A program made the position numbers and the translations under genes. DNA of 64,000 nucleotides from Chloroflexota bacterium (lineage in GTDB: Bacteria > Chloroflexota > Anaerolineae > Aggregatilineales > J027), in the NCBI GenBank assembly GCA_024434115.1, contig QMIT01000001.1, forward strand, positions 310,001 to 374,000, given 5' to 3'. The notes beneath the pieces are model-generated. The model worked only from the letters and a program-made list of their open reading frames with translations, ran no database searches and had not been told where the DNA came from. Of the stretch, positions 17,106-25,268 are shown piece after piece. Position 1 is the first letter of the stretch, and each line of letters starts with the position of its first letter.

Positions 17106-17888
17106 TTATTCTTCGGTTGCTTCAACGCCATGTTTTTCAAAGAACGGCTTGTAACCTGCAAGTTCCACTTCTTCCGCTAATTCCGGCCCGCCGCTTTCGA
17201 CAATGCGCCCATCCATCATCAGGTGGATGTGCTGCGGTTGCAAATAATCTAACATGCGTTTGTAGTGGGTAATGACCAAAATGCCGAGATCAGGCCCTTT
17301 GAGTTTGTTCACCCCATCTGCCACAATGCGCAAGGCGTCAATATCGAGGCCGGAGTCGGTTTCGTCGAGAATGGCAACACGTGGCTCAAGTGTAGCAAGC
17401 TGCAAAATTTCGTTACGTTTCTTTTCGCCACCGGAGAAGCCTTCATTGAGATAGCGACCCGCGAATTTGTGGTCAATACCCAGCAAATCCATTTTTTGCG
17501 TCAGCAGTTTGCGAAATTGGGGAATGCTGATCCCTTGATCTTCGGGGTTCTGTGATTTACGGCGAGCATTGATGGCACTGCGCAGGAAATTGGCGACGGA
17601 GACGCCCGGCACGGCAACCGGGTATTGGAAGGCGAGGAATAGACCGAGGCGGCTGCGTTCGTCCGCTTCCATTTCCAAGACTTCTTCGCCATCAAAAATG
17701 ACCTGTCCCGCGTCTACCGTATAGGCGGGGTGGCCCATCAGCGCATAAGCCAGCGTACTTTTACCAGAGCCGTTTGGCCCCATCAGTGCGTGTGTCTCGC
17801 CTTGATTAATCGTCAGATTCACCCCTTTAAGAATCGGTGTGCCATTGATACTGACGTGTAGATTTCGGATTTCGAGGGTCGCACCCAT
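17106..17888 (-). CDS. sufC: SufC, Fe-S assembly ATPase
   Basis: A 260-residue ABC-type ATPase that drives the SufBCD scaffold. Walker A is GPNGSGKST at residues 37-45. The signature is the SufC-specific [12 protein letters not shown], and Walker B is [16 protein letters not shown]. It is the first gene of the minus-strand suf operon. The leader before it is about 150 nt and contains a 6 bp hairpin (17928-17944). AGGAGG lies about 12 bases before the ATG, a rather long spacing. Confidence 0.97.
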   Translation of the reverse strand: MGATLEIRNLHVSINGTPILKGVNLTINQGETHALMGPNGSGKSTLAYALMGHPAYTVDAGQVIFDGEEVLEMEADERSRLGLFLAFQYPVAVPGVSVANFLRSAINARRKSQNPEDQGISIPQFRKLLTQKMDLLGIDHKFAGRYLNEGFSGGEKKRNEILQLATLEPRVAILDETDSGLDIDALRIVADGVNKLKGPDLGILVITHYKRMLDYLQPQHIHLMMDGRIVESGGPELAEEVELAGYKPFFEKHGVEATEE

Positions 17889-18050
17889 AATACTTGAAGT
17901 CCTCCTGAGATATTGGAAATTTAGTCAAACTCGCGTACCGAGTTGGGAATTTCTGTTGGGGAAACCTATCACTATGCCTTAATTTCGCGGAAAAGTATAC
18001 CAGCTTACCCAACATAAATCAATAAGTGAAAAATTCGTTCAACTAATTCT

Positions 18051-18080
18051 AATTTAGCACGCTGCTGCGTTATCTGTCAA
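18051..18080 (-). promoter_or_regulatory. Candidate suf operon promoter
   Basis: On the minus strand a perfect TTGACA (18080-18075) is followed after 18 bp by TAAATT (18056-18051, 4 of 6 to TATAAT). The -35 box forms one end of a palindrome shared with the divergent sufT promoter. Transcription would begin near 18045. Confidence 0.5.
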
Positions 18081-18110
18081 TAAGTTGAAAAAATATTCAA
18101 ATAATTGACA
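18075..18110. promoter_or_regulatory. Palindromic operator candidate shared by suf operon and sufT
   Basis: Two arms of 15 bases (TGTCAATAAGTTGAA and TTCAAATAATTGACA) flank a 6 bp AAAATA centre and are complementary at 13 of 15 positions. Each outer end is a TTGACA -35 box, one reading toward sufC and one toward sufT. A dimeric regulator bound here would cover both promoters at once. The regulator is not encoded in the window; SufR- or Rrf2-type Fe-S sensors are natural candidates, but the site matches no motif I can assign with certainty. Confidence 0.6.
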
Positions 18111-18133
18111 CATGGCTTGAGCAGTGGTAGACT
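18105..18133 (+). promoter_or_regulatory. Candidate sufT promoter
   Basis: A perfect TTGACA (18105-18110), 17 bp spacer and TAGACT (18128-18133, 4 of 6) preceded by TGG, giving an extended -10 (TGn). The start would be near 18140, about 30 bases before the gene. Confidence 0.6.
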
Positions 18134-18172
18134 GACCATAAGAGTGCCGGAAACTATTTGGAGCATTTTGTG

Positions 18173-18481
18173 ATGAGCGACGCCGTTCAAACGATGGAAG
18201 ATAAAGTTCGGGACGCCCTGCGCACGGTGGTTGACCCCGAAATTGGAATGGATGTTATTCAATTGGGCCTTGTCCGAAAAATTGATGTTAGCGAAAACCG
18301 CCTGCATCTGATTATGATTTTGACAACTCCCTTTTGCCCCTATGCACCCCAGTTAATGGAGCAGGTTCGCCGCACAGGTCAAACGGTGTCGGGCTTGATC
18401 ACGACCATCGAAATGGGCCTCGAAATTTGGGACCCCTCGATGATGGAAGAGGGTGCTGCCGATGATTGGGGACTATTTTAA
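18173..18481 (+). CDS. sufT: SufT-like MIP18 (DUF59) family protein
   Basis: A 102-residue protein of the MIP18/DUF59 family, whose bacterial SufT members support maturation of Fe-S proteins. Motifs seen are VVDPEIGMDVIQLGLVRKI, then LTTPFCPYAPQL, which contains the conserved Cys. The C-terminus ends in a tryptophan-containing ADDWGLF. The ATG at 18173 has GGAG 9 bases upstream; an in-frame TTG at 18158 would bury that site. It is divergent from sufC with a shared control palindrome, which supports a role with SUF. Confidence 0.85.
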   Translation: MSDAVQTMEDKVRDALRTVVDPEIGMDVIQLGLVRKIDVSENRLHLIMILTTPFCPYAPQLMEQVRRTGQTVSGLITTIEMGLEIWDPSMMEEGAADDWGLF

Positions 18482-18514
18482 AATTTTGACCGCATAACCA
18501 TAGCTTGGATGACG

Positions 18515-18548
18515 AAACAGGGCGGTCAAAGGCCCTGTTTTTGTTTGC
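18515..18548 (+). terminator. Terminator after sufT
   Basis: A perfect 9 bp stem (AAACAGGGC / GCCCTGTTT) with an 8-base loop runs into TTTTTGTTT. It is a clear intrinsic terminator for the monocistronic sufT transcript. Confidence 0.9.
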
Positions 18549-18576
18549 CTATTCCACAAATTAGACGAGGTGACCT

Positions 18577-19371
18577 ATGCGTGAATATACCTGTATTGTT
18601 GGATTAGATGAGCCTGAATCGAGCGTCTTACAACAGCGCTTAGATATGCCGATTATTGCCCACGATGTTTTGCCGGGGATGATGCTGAAAGACGGGCAGT
18701 TGTGGGTGGAGGGTGGACGCAGTGCGCGGATGCTGCCTGTCTCGAAAATGGTATTTCATGGCATTTTTGAAAACGACCTCGATTTTTTGACAGGCTTGGC
18801 ACTATGGGGTGGGCCATGTTTACCCAATGCACGAGCCATGATGGACTGCCGCCTAAAATTGCCGTGTTTGGTGCGGGCACTCGATTACACATGTTTTGGT
18901 GCCTCGCCGCGCGGTTATGTCGGGCCATATGTGCGCTTTGATTCGGAGACCGAACGGGTGGCGAAGTGGGGCAATTGGCATTGTGGGGAAAATAAAGCCC
19001 GTTTTACCGGGGTGTGGTCAAGCGAAAACCCGGCCATCATTGAGCATTATCTCAAGGGGCAGGCGGTGCGCGTCGTGGTCATAGGAGATCGTTATTGGCA
19101 AATTCGGTTAGAGGGCGATGATTGGTTAAAGTCTATTCACCATGCCGACGCCGCCTTTATGGAACTGGATGGGGAATTATTAGATGATACCCTCCATGTG
19201 CGGGACGGGTTTGGGTTAGAAATCATGGCGAATGATTATATAGTGGATGAGGATGGCAGCAAACACCTGCTGGAAGTCAACCATATCCCCAATGTTACGC
19301 GCTTCCCAGAAATATGGGAGACGTATTGCGATTATGTGGTGGATTGGATTCGATGTGACGGCGAAAACTAA
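18577..19371 (+). CDS. ATP-grasp-like protein of unknown substrate
   Basis: A 264-residue protein. The second half looks like the C-terminal part of an ATP-grasp ligase: an acidic/Asn metal site in HLLEVNHIPNVTRFPE (about 231-246), preceded by GLEIMANDYIVDEDG and by YLKGQAVRVVVIGDRYWQI, the usual strand before the ATP site. RimK/glutathione-synthetase-type enzymes make peptide-like bonds using ATP. The N-terminal part is short and matches nothing I recognise. It has neither a clear biosynthetic neighbour nor a signal peptide. Family membership is probable; reaction unknown. Confidence 0.6.
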   Translation: MREYTCIVGLDEPESSVLQQRLDMPIIAHDVLPGMMLKDGQLWVEGGRSARMLPVSKMVFHGIFENDLDFLTGLALWGGPCLPNARAMMDCRLKLPCLVRALDYTCFGASPRGYVGPYVRFDSETERVAKWGNWHCGENKARFTGVWSSENPAIIEHYLKGQAVRVVVIGDRYWQIRLEGDDWLKSIHHADAAFMELDGELLDDTLHVRDGFGLEIMANDYIVDEDGSKHLLEVNHIPNVTRFPEIWETYCDYVVDWIRCDGEN

Positions 19372-19450
19372 CCTTCTAATAACCCTAAATTTGGGGCTGT
19401 AGATGGTTGTCAGAAATATGTTAGGATGTTTTAAAAGCTCTTAAATTGCG

Positions 19451-19479
19451 TTGAACAACAAAACAGAGGGCCTTATACT
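19451..19479 (+). promoter_or_regulatory. Candidate promoter for selD
   Basis: TTGAAC (5 of 6 to TTGACA), exactly 17 bp, then TATACT (5 of 6 to TATAAT). The expected start is about 20 bases before the GTG start codon of selD, giving a short leader. Confidence 0.65.
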
Positions 19480-19506
19480 CCTCTTAATCAATAGAGGTAT
19501 GATCAC

Positions 19507-20565
19507 GTGACATTATTTTCAACCAACATCATTAAATTAACGAGCCTAGCAGGGGCAGCGGGTTGTGCTGCCAAGTTGGGAGCAGGTGATCTATCGGAAG
19601 TCGCTTTTCCGTTGGGACAGCTCTTCGATAGTGCTGCCCATCCCAATTTAATGGTGGGGCTGGCTGAACCCGATGACGCTGCGGTCTATAAACTAAACGA
19701 CACGCAAGCGATTATCAGTACCACTGATTTTTTCCCACCTGTAGTAGATGACCCCTATTGGTTTGGGGCCATTGCTGCCGCCAATGCTATGAGCGATGTC
19801 TATGCAATGGGTGGCGAGGTGTTAATGGCGATTAACCTATGTGCCTTTCCCGCCAGCCTTGACCTTGCCATTCTGGGTGAGATTTTGCGGGGCGGGGCGG
19901 AAAAAGTACGTGAGGCTGGGGCGGTTGTTGCGGGTGGGCATACCATTATGGATAACGAGCCGAAATATGGCTTGGCCGTAACGGGAGTGGTGCATCCTGA
20001 CCGCGTATTGACCAAAGGTGGTGCGCAATCTGGTGACGCCTTGATTTTGACCAAACCACTTGGAGCAGGGGTGATTACGACGGCTCTTAAACAGGGCAAA
20101 GCCCATGATAACCATGTGGAAAACGCCATGCGGATTATGGCAATGCTCAATCGTGCAGCAGCACAGGCGGCCCAACAAATAGGTGTTCATGCCATGACCG
20201 ATGTGACGGGTTACAGCTTGTTGGGTCATGGGCGAGAAATGGCTAATCTGAGCGGGGTTAATCTGCATATCCATCCTGAATCGCTCCAATGGATGGACGG
20301 CGTATGGGACTATGCGGAACAGAACATCTTCCCCGGTGGGATGGGCCGCAATCGTGGCTTTTATGGTAAATGGGTACAGTTTGCGGACAGCATTGATGAG
20401 ATAACCCGCAAATTGTTGTTTGACCCACAAACGTCGGGCGGCTTGCTCATCGCGGTGGGAAGCGAACAGGCCGATTTTCTGCTAAAGACTCTAGCACAAC
20501 AGGGGATCAATGGTCAGCGTATAGGAGAAGTGACAGAGGGTGATGGTCTGATAGTCGTTGATTAG
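19507..20565 (+). CDS. selD: Selenide, water dikinase (selenophosphate synthetase)
   Basis: A 352-residue enzyme that makes selenophosphate from selenide and ATP, the selenium donor for selenocysteine or 2-selenouridine. The AIRS-type fold is clear: STTDFFPPVVDDPYWFGAIA binds metal and ATP, followed by NAMSDVYAMGG and AGGHTIMDNEPKYG. The N-terminal loop reads AAGCAAK: Cys20 aligns with the catalytic Cys17 of E. coli and Lys23 with Lys20, but the second Cys of the family's G-C-G-C-K is Ala22. The start is GTG; an out-of-frame ATG 8 bases before runs into TGA. No selA, selB, tRNA-Sec or selU is in the window. Confidence 0.93.
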   Translation: MTLFSTNIIKLTSLAGAAGCAAKLGAGDLSEVAFPLGQLFDSAAHPNLMVGLAEPDDAAVYKLNDTQAIISTTDFFPPVVDDPYWFGAIAAANAMSDVYAMGGEVLMAINLCAFPASLDLAILGEILRGGAEKVREAGAVVAGGHTIMDNEPKYGLAVTGVVHPDRVLTKGGAQSGDALILTKPLGAGVITTALKQGKAHDNHVENAMRIMAMLNRAAAQAAQQIGVHAMTDVTGYSLLGHGREMANLSGVNLHIHPESLQWMDGVWDYAEQNIFPGGMGRNRGFYGKWVQFADSIDEITRKLLFDPQTSGGLLIAVGSEQADFLLKTLAQQGINGQRIGEVTEGDGLIVVD

Positions 20566-20614
20566 GGTGCGTGCCTGTGGGTTATGATAGGCGCTGCCAA
20601 AAAGGGACGGGGCA

Positions 20615-21079
20615 ATGAATATACAAGAGCTTGGGATCGTCAATGAGATATTTGTGACAAGCCGACCAGACGGAAACTCGATTATTGTTGGGGGAACCCT
20701 TTTGACCACCCCCAATGAGGATTCCAATAAATGGACGCGGGTTTTGAGCCATCGTGCCGGTCAAATTTTATGGTATCGTCTCACACTGCTTCTGTTTCCA
20801 GAGCGTGCCTCGGAGGTGACGGCCCGTGTTTCTACTGCGCCGCTTCGCCCAACCGGGAGCCTGCCATCTGTGACAACGCATGTTGAGGTAGCCGCCGCAC
20901 AAGATGATACCTATCACATCAAAGGCACGGCGGGTGACGATAGATGGATTGTAACGGTTAATGGGATGGAAATTCGTCGGATGTGGGCTGCGCTCGATGT
21001 GGCACTGTATCCAGCGGGCTGGGAAGGTGGGGAGCGAGATACTTCTCGATTACCCAAACCCCGTCAGAGTTATCAATAA
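20615..21079 (+). CDS. Hypothetical protein, 154 residues
   Basis: Not recognised. A soluble protein with alternating hydrophobic residues suggesting mostly beta structure (IFVTSRPDGNSIIVGGTLLT; WIVTVNGMEIRRMWAALDVALY) and no signal peptide, Cys cluster or catalytic motif. It begins 50 bp after selD on the same strand and may be read with it; a good intrinsic terminator follows. The coding character is like its neighbours, so it is probably real. No function is proposed. Confidence 0.65.
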   Translation: MNIQELGIVNEIFVTSRPDGNSIIVGGTLLTTPNEDSNKWTRVLSHRAGQILWYRLTLLLFPERASEVTARVSTAPLRPTGSLPSVTTHVEVAAAQDDTYHIKGTAGDDRWIVTVNGMEIRRMWAALDVALYPAGWEGGERDTSRLPKPRQSYQ

Positions 21080-21112
21080 TTATCAAATCTGGCCTTATAG
21101 GGTTTTCAAAAG

Positions 21113-21134
21113 ACGGGCTAAGGCTCGTTTTTTG
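21113..21134 (+). terminator. Terminator after the selD / hypothetical unit
   Basis: A 6 bp stem (ACGGGC / GCTCGT with one G-T pair), a 4-base loop and TTTTTT, 34 bases past the stop codon. Confidence 0.75.
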
Positions 21135-21283
21135 TTTGAATTTGTTCCATAATTATTAGGCGGTTACATCGGCAAAACCCTCACAATTCAATTTGTGCAA
21201 AGTGCTGATTGAATTAGACGGGCTTGTACAAAATTCCGAAAATTAATTCTCCCCTATAGCTATGAAGTGAACTATAAACCATA

Positions 21284-21901
21284 ATGAAAATATTGGCAGT
21301 GAGTGATAATCGGCAACCACAGTTTTTAAATAGTGAGTTTTTGAAACAGCACTACGGCCATGTAGAAATGTTAATCAGTTGTGGTGACATGGACCCGGAT
21401 TATTTAGATTTTATCGCGTCCATTTTGTCACTACCGCTGTATTATGTAAAAGGCAACCACGATCATCAATATACCTCTGAGACACCCGGCGGTATTGATC
21501 TCAATATGCGAACTGCCGAGTATAAAGGGGTGGTGATGGCAGGAATGCAAGGGTCTATACGCTATAACAAAGGTGATTTGCAGTATTCAGAGCTTGAAAT
21601 GACGTCAAGAGTGCTCCGTATGATGCCGGGGCTGCTGGCACGACGGATGGTAAAGGGTTATGGAGTTGATATTTTTGCAGCCCACAGTCCACCCCGCCAT
21701 ATCAATGATGGGAAAGATTATGCCCACCGGGGTTTCCGTGCTTTTCGATGGTTAATTCGTTGGGGACAACCGCGTTACTTAATTCATGGTCATGTTGATC
21801 TATACGATCAGCGTGTCCCCCGCGAAGCTCAATTTTTGAAGACGAGTGTCGTTAACATTAATCCAAGTCGAGTAATTACCATCGAGGACGAAGCGGTCTA
21901 G
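21284..21901 (+). CDS. Calcineurin-like metallophosphoesterase
   Basis: A 205-residue two-metal phosphoesterase fold. The order of motifs is conserved: ILAVSDN (Asp8; the usual D-x-H is D-N-R here), CGDMD (Asp35), GNHDH (57-61), AAHSPPRH (about 125) and IHGHVD (about 165). The loss of the first-motif His is a mild departure from YfcE-type enzymes. It ends 13 bp before the ParB-like gene and is almost certainly cotranscribed with it. The substrate is unknown; a nucleic-acid-related role is possible given its partner. Confidence 0.85.
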   Translation: MKILAVSDNRQPQFLNSEFLKQHYGHVEMLISCGDMDPDYLDFIASILSLPLYYVKGNHDHQYTSETPGGIDLNMRTAEYKGVVMAGMQGSIRYNKGDLQYSELEMTSRVLRMMPGLLARRMVKGYGVDIFAAHSPPRHINDGKDYAHRGFRAFRWLIRWGQPRYLIHGHVDLYDQRVPREAQFLKTSVVNINPSRVITIEDEAV

Positions 21902-21914
21902 GAAGGTGAACCTA

Positions 21915-22784
21915 ATGAACGATATGGACGCTCAAGATGCGGTGCTTAATTCCGCCGCACAACGCGATTTCGCTGATGCGCGTATGAAGGCTTTTTGGCA
22001 GGGAATTTGGTCGCTCGTCAATCGCAAACCGAATGAACTGCTCGATTTTGAGGAAGTCAAACAAAAATTGCGGCTAGAGGGCGGAGAGCGTTGGCTCGGC
22101 CTACAAAATATTCCCCTCGACAAAATTGTCGGGAGTGTGGGACGCTACAATGACTTTACCCGTTCCTTCTTACCACGCAAAAGTGTAGATGAAGATCGCT
22201 GGCGTCGGGTCAATGCGCTGGCACGCGGGGCCTATGGGTTGCCGCCCATTGAAACCTATAAGATTGGGGATGTTTACTTTGTCATTGATGGCAATCATCG
22301 TGTATCGGTAGCCCGTCAATTAAAAGCCAAAACGATTGAAGCCTACGTGCGGGAGATTCCGACGCCTGTTTCAATTGACCCGGATGACACCCCAGAGGAG
22401 ATTTTTCTTAAGGGGGCATACGCAGAGTTTTTGCGCCGGACGCGGTTAAATTTGGTTCGACCCAACAGCGACGTACTGTTGACTGAGCCGGGGTATTATC
22501 CGCAAATTTTAGAGCATATTGATGCCCATCGCTATTTCAAAGGGATAGATGAAGATCGGGAAGTCCCCTACGAGGAAGCCGTGCCTAGTTGGTATGATAA
22601 CGTGTATTTGCCAATGATTGAGGCCATCCGCAAATATGACCTGCTGCGTGAATTCCCTGACCGTACCGAAGCCGATCTTTATGTGTGGTTAATTCGCCAT
22701 CAGGGAGCACTGCGTGATAACTATGGTGGGGAGTGGCTGTCGGCGGAAGAAACGGCCCGCGATTTCGCCGCCAAATTATCATAA
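21915..22784 (+). CDS. ParB-like N-domain protein (DUF4032-like)
   Basis: A 289-residue protein with a ParB/sulfiredoxin-like module at about 65-145. It reads LQNIPLDKIVGSVGRYNDF, then GDVYFVIDGNHRVSVARQL, where DGNHR (126-130) is the nucleotide-binding motif of the fold. The C-terminal half is helical and ends with WLIRHQGALRDNYGGEW. No helix-turn-helix of chromosomal ParB is visible, so it is not a partition protein; it resembles the DUF4032 group. The ATG at 21915 with GGAAGG 8 bases upstream is preferred over the GTG at 21906. It is paired with the phosphoesterase upstream. Confidence 0.75.
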   Translation: MNDMDAQDAVLNSAAQRDFADARMKAFWQGIWSLVNRKPNELLDFEEVKQKLRLEGGERWLGLQNIPLDKIVGSVGRYNDFTRSFLPRKSVDEDRWRRVNALARGAYGLPPIETYKIGDVYFVIDGNHRVSVARQLKAKTIEAYVREIPTPVSIDPDDTPEEIFLKGAYAEFLRRTRLNLVRPNSDVLLTEPGYYPQILEHIDAHRYFKGIDEDREVPYEEAVPSWYDNVYLPMIEAIRKYDLLREFPDRTEADLYVWLIRHQGALRDNYGGEWLSAEETARDFAAKLS

Positions 22785-22840
22785 AATTACAAATTGGGGG
22801 GTGACAATCCTTCAATATTGTGTTATATTAAACATCGTAT

Positions 22841-22914
22841 GGTGGCTATCGTCTAGCGGTTAAGACATCTCACTGTGGATGAGAGGAGCGTGGGTTCGAA
22901 TCCCACTAGCCACC
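22841..22914 (+). tRNA. tRNA-His (GTG anticodon)
   Basis: The cloverleaf folds cleanly: GTGGCTA pairs with TAGCCAC as acceptor stem. The extra G before it (22841) pairs with the last C, the G-1:C73 identity element of tRNA-His. The anticodon loop is CTGTGGA between TCTCA and TGAGA, and the T arm is GTGGG-TTCGAAT-CCCAC. CCA is not encoded. It follows the ParB-like gene by 56 bp. Confidence 0.97.
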
Positions 22915-22924
22915 CTAGAAAAAA

Positions 22925-22951
22925 GACCCTTCTGCATGAGGGGTCTTTTTA
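22925..22951. terminator. Bidirectional terminator after tRNA-His
   Basis: An 8 bp stem (GACCCTTC / GAGGGGTC, one T-G pair) with loop TGCAT, preceded by AAAA and followed by TTTTT, so both strands show a T-run. It ends the tRNA transcript and that of the convergent SRPBCC gene. Confidence 0.88.
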
Positions 22952-24385
22952 TTTTTGTGACTCGGTCTGGCTGTTATTATTGGCCGCATCTGGCGCAACG
23001 GGTGGTCGTACCTTTAGGCGACGTTGGCGCTGACGCAATCTCAATCCGGCATTGGGGCGCTGTGGGACGCGGGCAAAAGTTTTGATCGTGCCGCTGGCAC
23101 TATGGGGCAGGGGGGGTTCAGTCGCCGCTAACCAAGCATCTAATGGGGTCAGACGCGAAGTAGTCTGGGTTGGCGATACGGTCACAACAGGTTCTTTGAT
23201 CGTTTCTGGCAGGGCAGACGGAATAGGTGGTTCTGATTTTGGCGTTTCTGTTGCCGAAGGTGGCTCGTCAGCAGGCCGACTCATGCCAAAGACTTCCCAA
23301 ATACTCACTTCCCCAGTATCTAGCTTGCCTGTTGGTGGAGGCAAATCGGGTCGTGGCGGGTTCTCGCGTTCGACTTCTTCGGCAATTGGACGCAGCGGGG
23401 GTTTTGAGACTTTGGCAGTGGTAAAAGCCGCCTTCAGTTCATCCGATTTCGCTGGATCAACAGACGGCGTGGTAGGTTTGAGAGGTGGTATCGGTTCAGC
23501 ATCCCTTTTCGCGGGTGGTTCCTTGGATGCCGGAGGGGTGGGGGACTGTCCAACCACGACTGCTGGATTGGGCCGTGTATCCTCATTCTCTTCGGCAGGC
23601 GGCACACTCACGACGGGAAGTTCTTGGCTCTTGCGCGTGTTGGGTTTTTCCGTTGGCAGCGGCGTCATCAGGGCTTCAACGATAAATGATGGCGGCGCTA
23701 CCGGACGGATACTCGGTGTGTCGTCGGGTTTGATAGGCGGCTCGACAATACCCAAGCTGTTGCTGGTTGTTTGGGCGGGCTGTGTTGGTGTACTCGACTG
23801 AGGCGGGCTAGGCGCTTCGACAATCGGCGTTCCGGGGGGTGTCTGCTGTTGGGCGGTCAATTTTGCGCCATATTCCTGACGTGAATTCGCATCCGGGCTA
23901 GGGCGCACCCCTACTTTTTCGCGGTATTGCTCGTCAACCTTGACCCCCATACCCTCAATATAACGGCGTAATTGACGTAGGCTTTCGGCGGAGGCCTTTT
24001 CGAGTTTGCGACGGCGGCGGCGGTTGCCTAATAATTTCCCGAATGGGCCGCGGGTCTCAAAGGAAATTGTCCATTGCACAATCGTGCCATCAGGGGTAGG
24101 TTGCAAACGCAGGCGGGCCGTGTAACTTTTGAACATATTCGCCCCATCTATCAGGCGATATTCATAACCCAGCCCATCATACCAAGCGATGGTTTCTTCA
24201 ATGATGTCTTTGCCCTTATCAGGGGTGATGCGGCGGCGCATTCCCACACCATCAGCGCGGGTGCTGAGGAGAGACACCGCTTTACAATCCTGCCGCCAGC
24301 GGGGGAGTTGACTGTGATTGGCGATGACGCTCCATACAACTTGAATGGGCGCGGGGACTAAAATGCGCTGATCAATCAGCGTCAC
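22949..24385 (-). CDS. SRPBCC-fold protein with long Pro-rich C-terminal tail
   Basis: The first ~150 residues look like a START/SRPBCC (polyketide cyclase-like) domain: ILVPAPIQVVWSVIANHSQL, LPRWRQDC, then TIVQWTISFETRGPFGKLLG, ending in a basic RRRRRK run. This fold binds lipids or hydrophobic ligands. The remaining ~310 residues are Pro/Glu/Thr-rich, low-complexity and probably disordered, with a basic C-terminus. The start is uncertain: GTG at 24385 with AGGA upstream is preferred, and TTG at 24403 is also in frame. It follows the DUF3307 gene closely and is likely cotranscribed with it. Confidence 0.75.
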   Translation of the reverse strand: MTLIDQRILVPAPIQVVWSVIANHSQLPRWRQDCKAVSLLSTRADGVGMRRRITPDKGKDIIEETIAWYDGLGYEYRLIDGANMFKSYTARLRLQPTPDGTIVQWTISFETRGPFGKLLGNRRRRRKLEKASAESLRQLRRYIEGMGVKVDEQYREKVGVRPSPDANSRQEYGAKLTAQQQTPPGTPIVEAPSPPQSSTPTQPAQTTSNSLGIVEPPIKPDDTPSIRPVAPPSFIVEALMTPLPTEKPNTRKSQELPVVSVPPAEENEDTRPNPAVVVGQSPTPPASKEPPAKRDAEPIPPLKPTTPSVDPAKSDELKAAFTTAKVSKPPLRPIAEEVERENPPRPDLPPPTGKLDTGEVSIWEVFGMSRPADEPPSATETPKSEPPIPSALPETIKEPVVTVSPTQTTSRLTPLDAWLAATEPPLPHSASGTIKTFARVPQRPNAGLRLRQRQRRLKVRPPVAPDAANNNSQTESQK

Positions 24386-24424
24386 GAGAAAAATCCTATC
24401 CAATAATTTCTTCTAAAACACCCT

Positions 24425-25111
24425 CTAAATATATCCTAAAATCTTCCATAATCCCAACCCCAAAACAACACTCAGCAAAAAACCAGCCACAACCTCGGTC
24501 ATTTGACTGCGATTGTGCCAGATGGGTTGCCCCTCTTGTTTGGATTTCCACAGGCGTGGGAAGAGGCATACTAATGCGGGGATGATGGCAAATGAGCCAA
24601 GCCCCCCAACCAAGAACAAGATAGCCGTGCGCTCGACATAGCCCCACAAGGCCCAGCGTTTTGTATAGGCCCGTAGACTGGGATAGTTGGCAATGAGGGT
24701 AATTTCAAAAAACCGCGTCACCATGATAAAAGAACTGGCAAAAATATACAGAAATAGTTCAAAATCACTCGGTTCGGGGTTAAGTCGGTTGCCCACAATC
24801 CATTGGACAATCAAAATCCCGGCCAGATGAAAGAGTTGGTCAATGAAGTAGAAAGCGACACCATTGGTAGGAAAACGTCGTGTAATGCGGATTTTGCCGG
24901 AATCTTGCAGAATATGCTCAATCGAAAGTATCGTCAGCGGGATAAACACCACATCCCAATAGCGATAGAGAACCAGTAAGGATGTGACCCAGAAAGTCCC
25001 GCCATGTAAAATAAGGCCGGCCCAGCCTTTGGTTTTCATCCGCACGACCCAATTGGTTTGCAGCACATAATCGGTCAATAAGTGGGTAAAAATCAGGTGG
25101 GGAACCAACAC
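24425..25111 (-). CDS. DUF3307-family membrane protein
   Basis: A 228-residue integral membrane protein with about six hydrophobic segments. The N-terminal LIFTHLLTDYVLQTNWVV with K-x-K-GWAGLILHG, and YFIDQLFHLAGILIV later, match the DUF3307 pattern (HLLxDFxLQ; DQxxH). The function of the family is unknown. The start is a GTG with GGAG 8 bases upstream. The downstream SRPBCC gene begins about 40 bp later on the same strand. Confidence 0.8.
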   Translation of the reverse strand: MLVPHLIFTHLLTDYVLQTNWVVRMKTKGWAGLILHGGTFWVTSLLVLYRYWDVVFIPLTILSIEHILQDSGKIRITRRFPTNGVAFYFIDQLFHLAGILIVQWIVGNRLNPEPSDFELFLYIFASSFIMVTRFFEITLIANYPSLRAYTKRWALWGYVERTAILFLVGGLGSFAIIPALVCLFPRLWKSKQEGQPIWHNRSQMTEVVAGFLLSVVLGLGLWKILGYI

Positions 25112-25268
25112 ATTCGTTGCTCCAAAAGTGACATAATAAAATTGCTCTATCTATTTAGTCGCTGGTGTGGCGGGTCTGTGCTACACTAAATCCGCATTGT
25201 ACCATTAATTAACTTTCTGAGCCGCAGTCTTTTACAGGAATACCCGTTATCAAACAAGAGTCTAACTG

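Noticed and set aside
19499-19510. ATG before selD followed by in-frame TGA, considered as a selenocysteine-type reading
   Set aside because: The ATG is not in frame with selD; the GTG at 19507 gives the intact SelD N-terminus with Cys.
22955-23801. Long plus-strand open frame opposite the SRPBCC gene tail
   Set aside because: It is the antisense of a Pro-rich low-complexity region, which gives Gly/Ser-rich antisense frames without a start signal.
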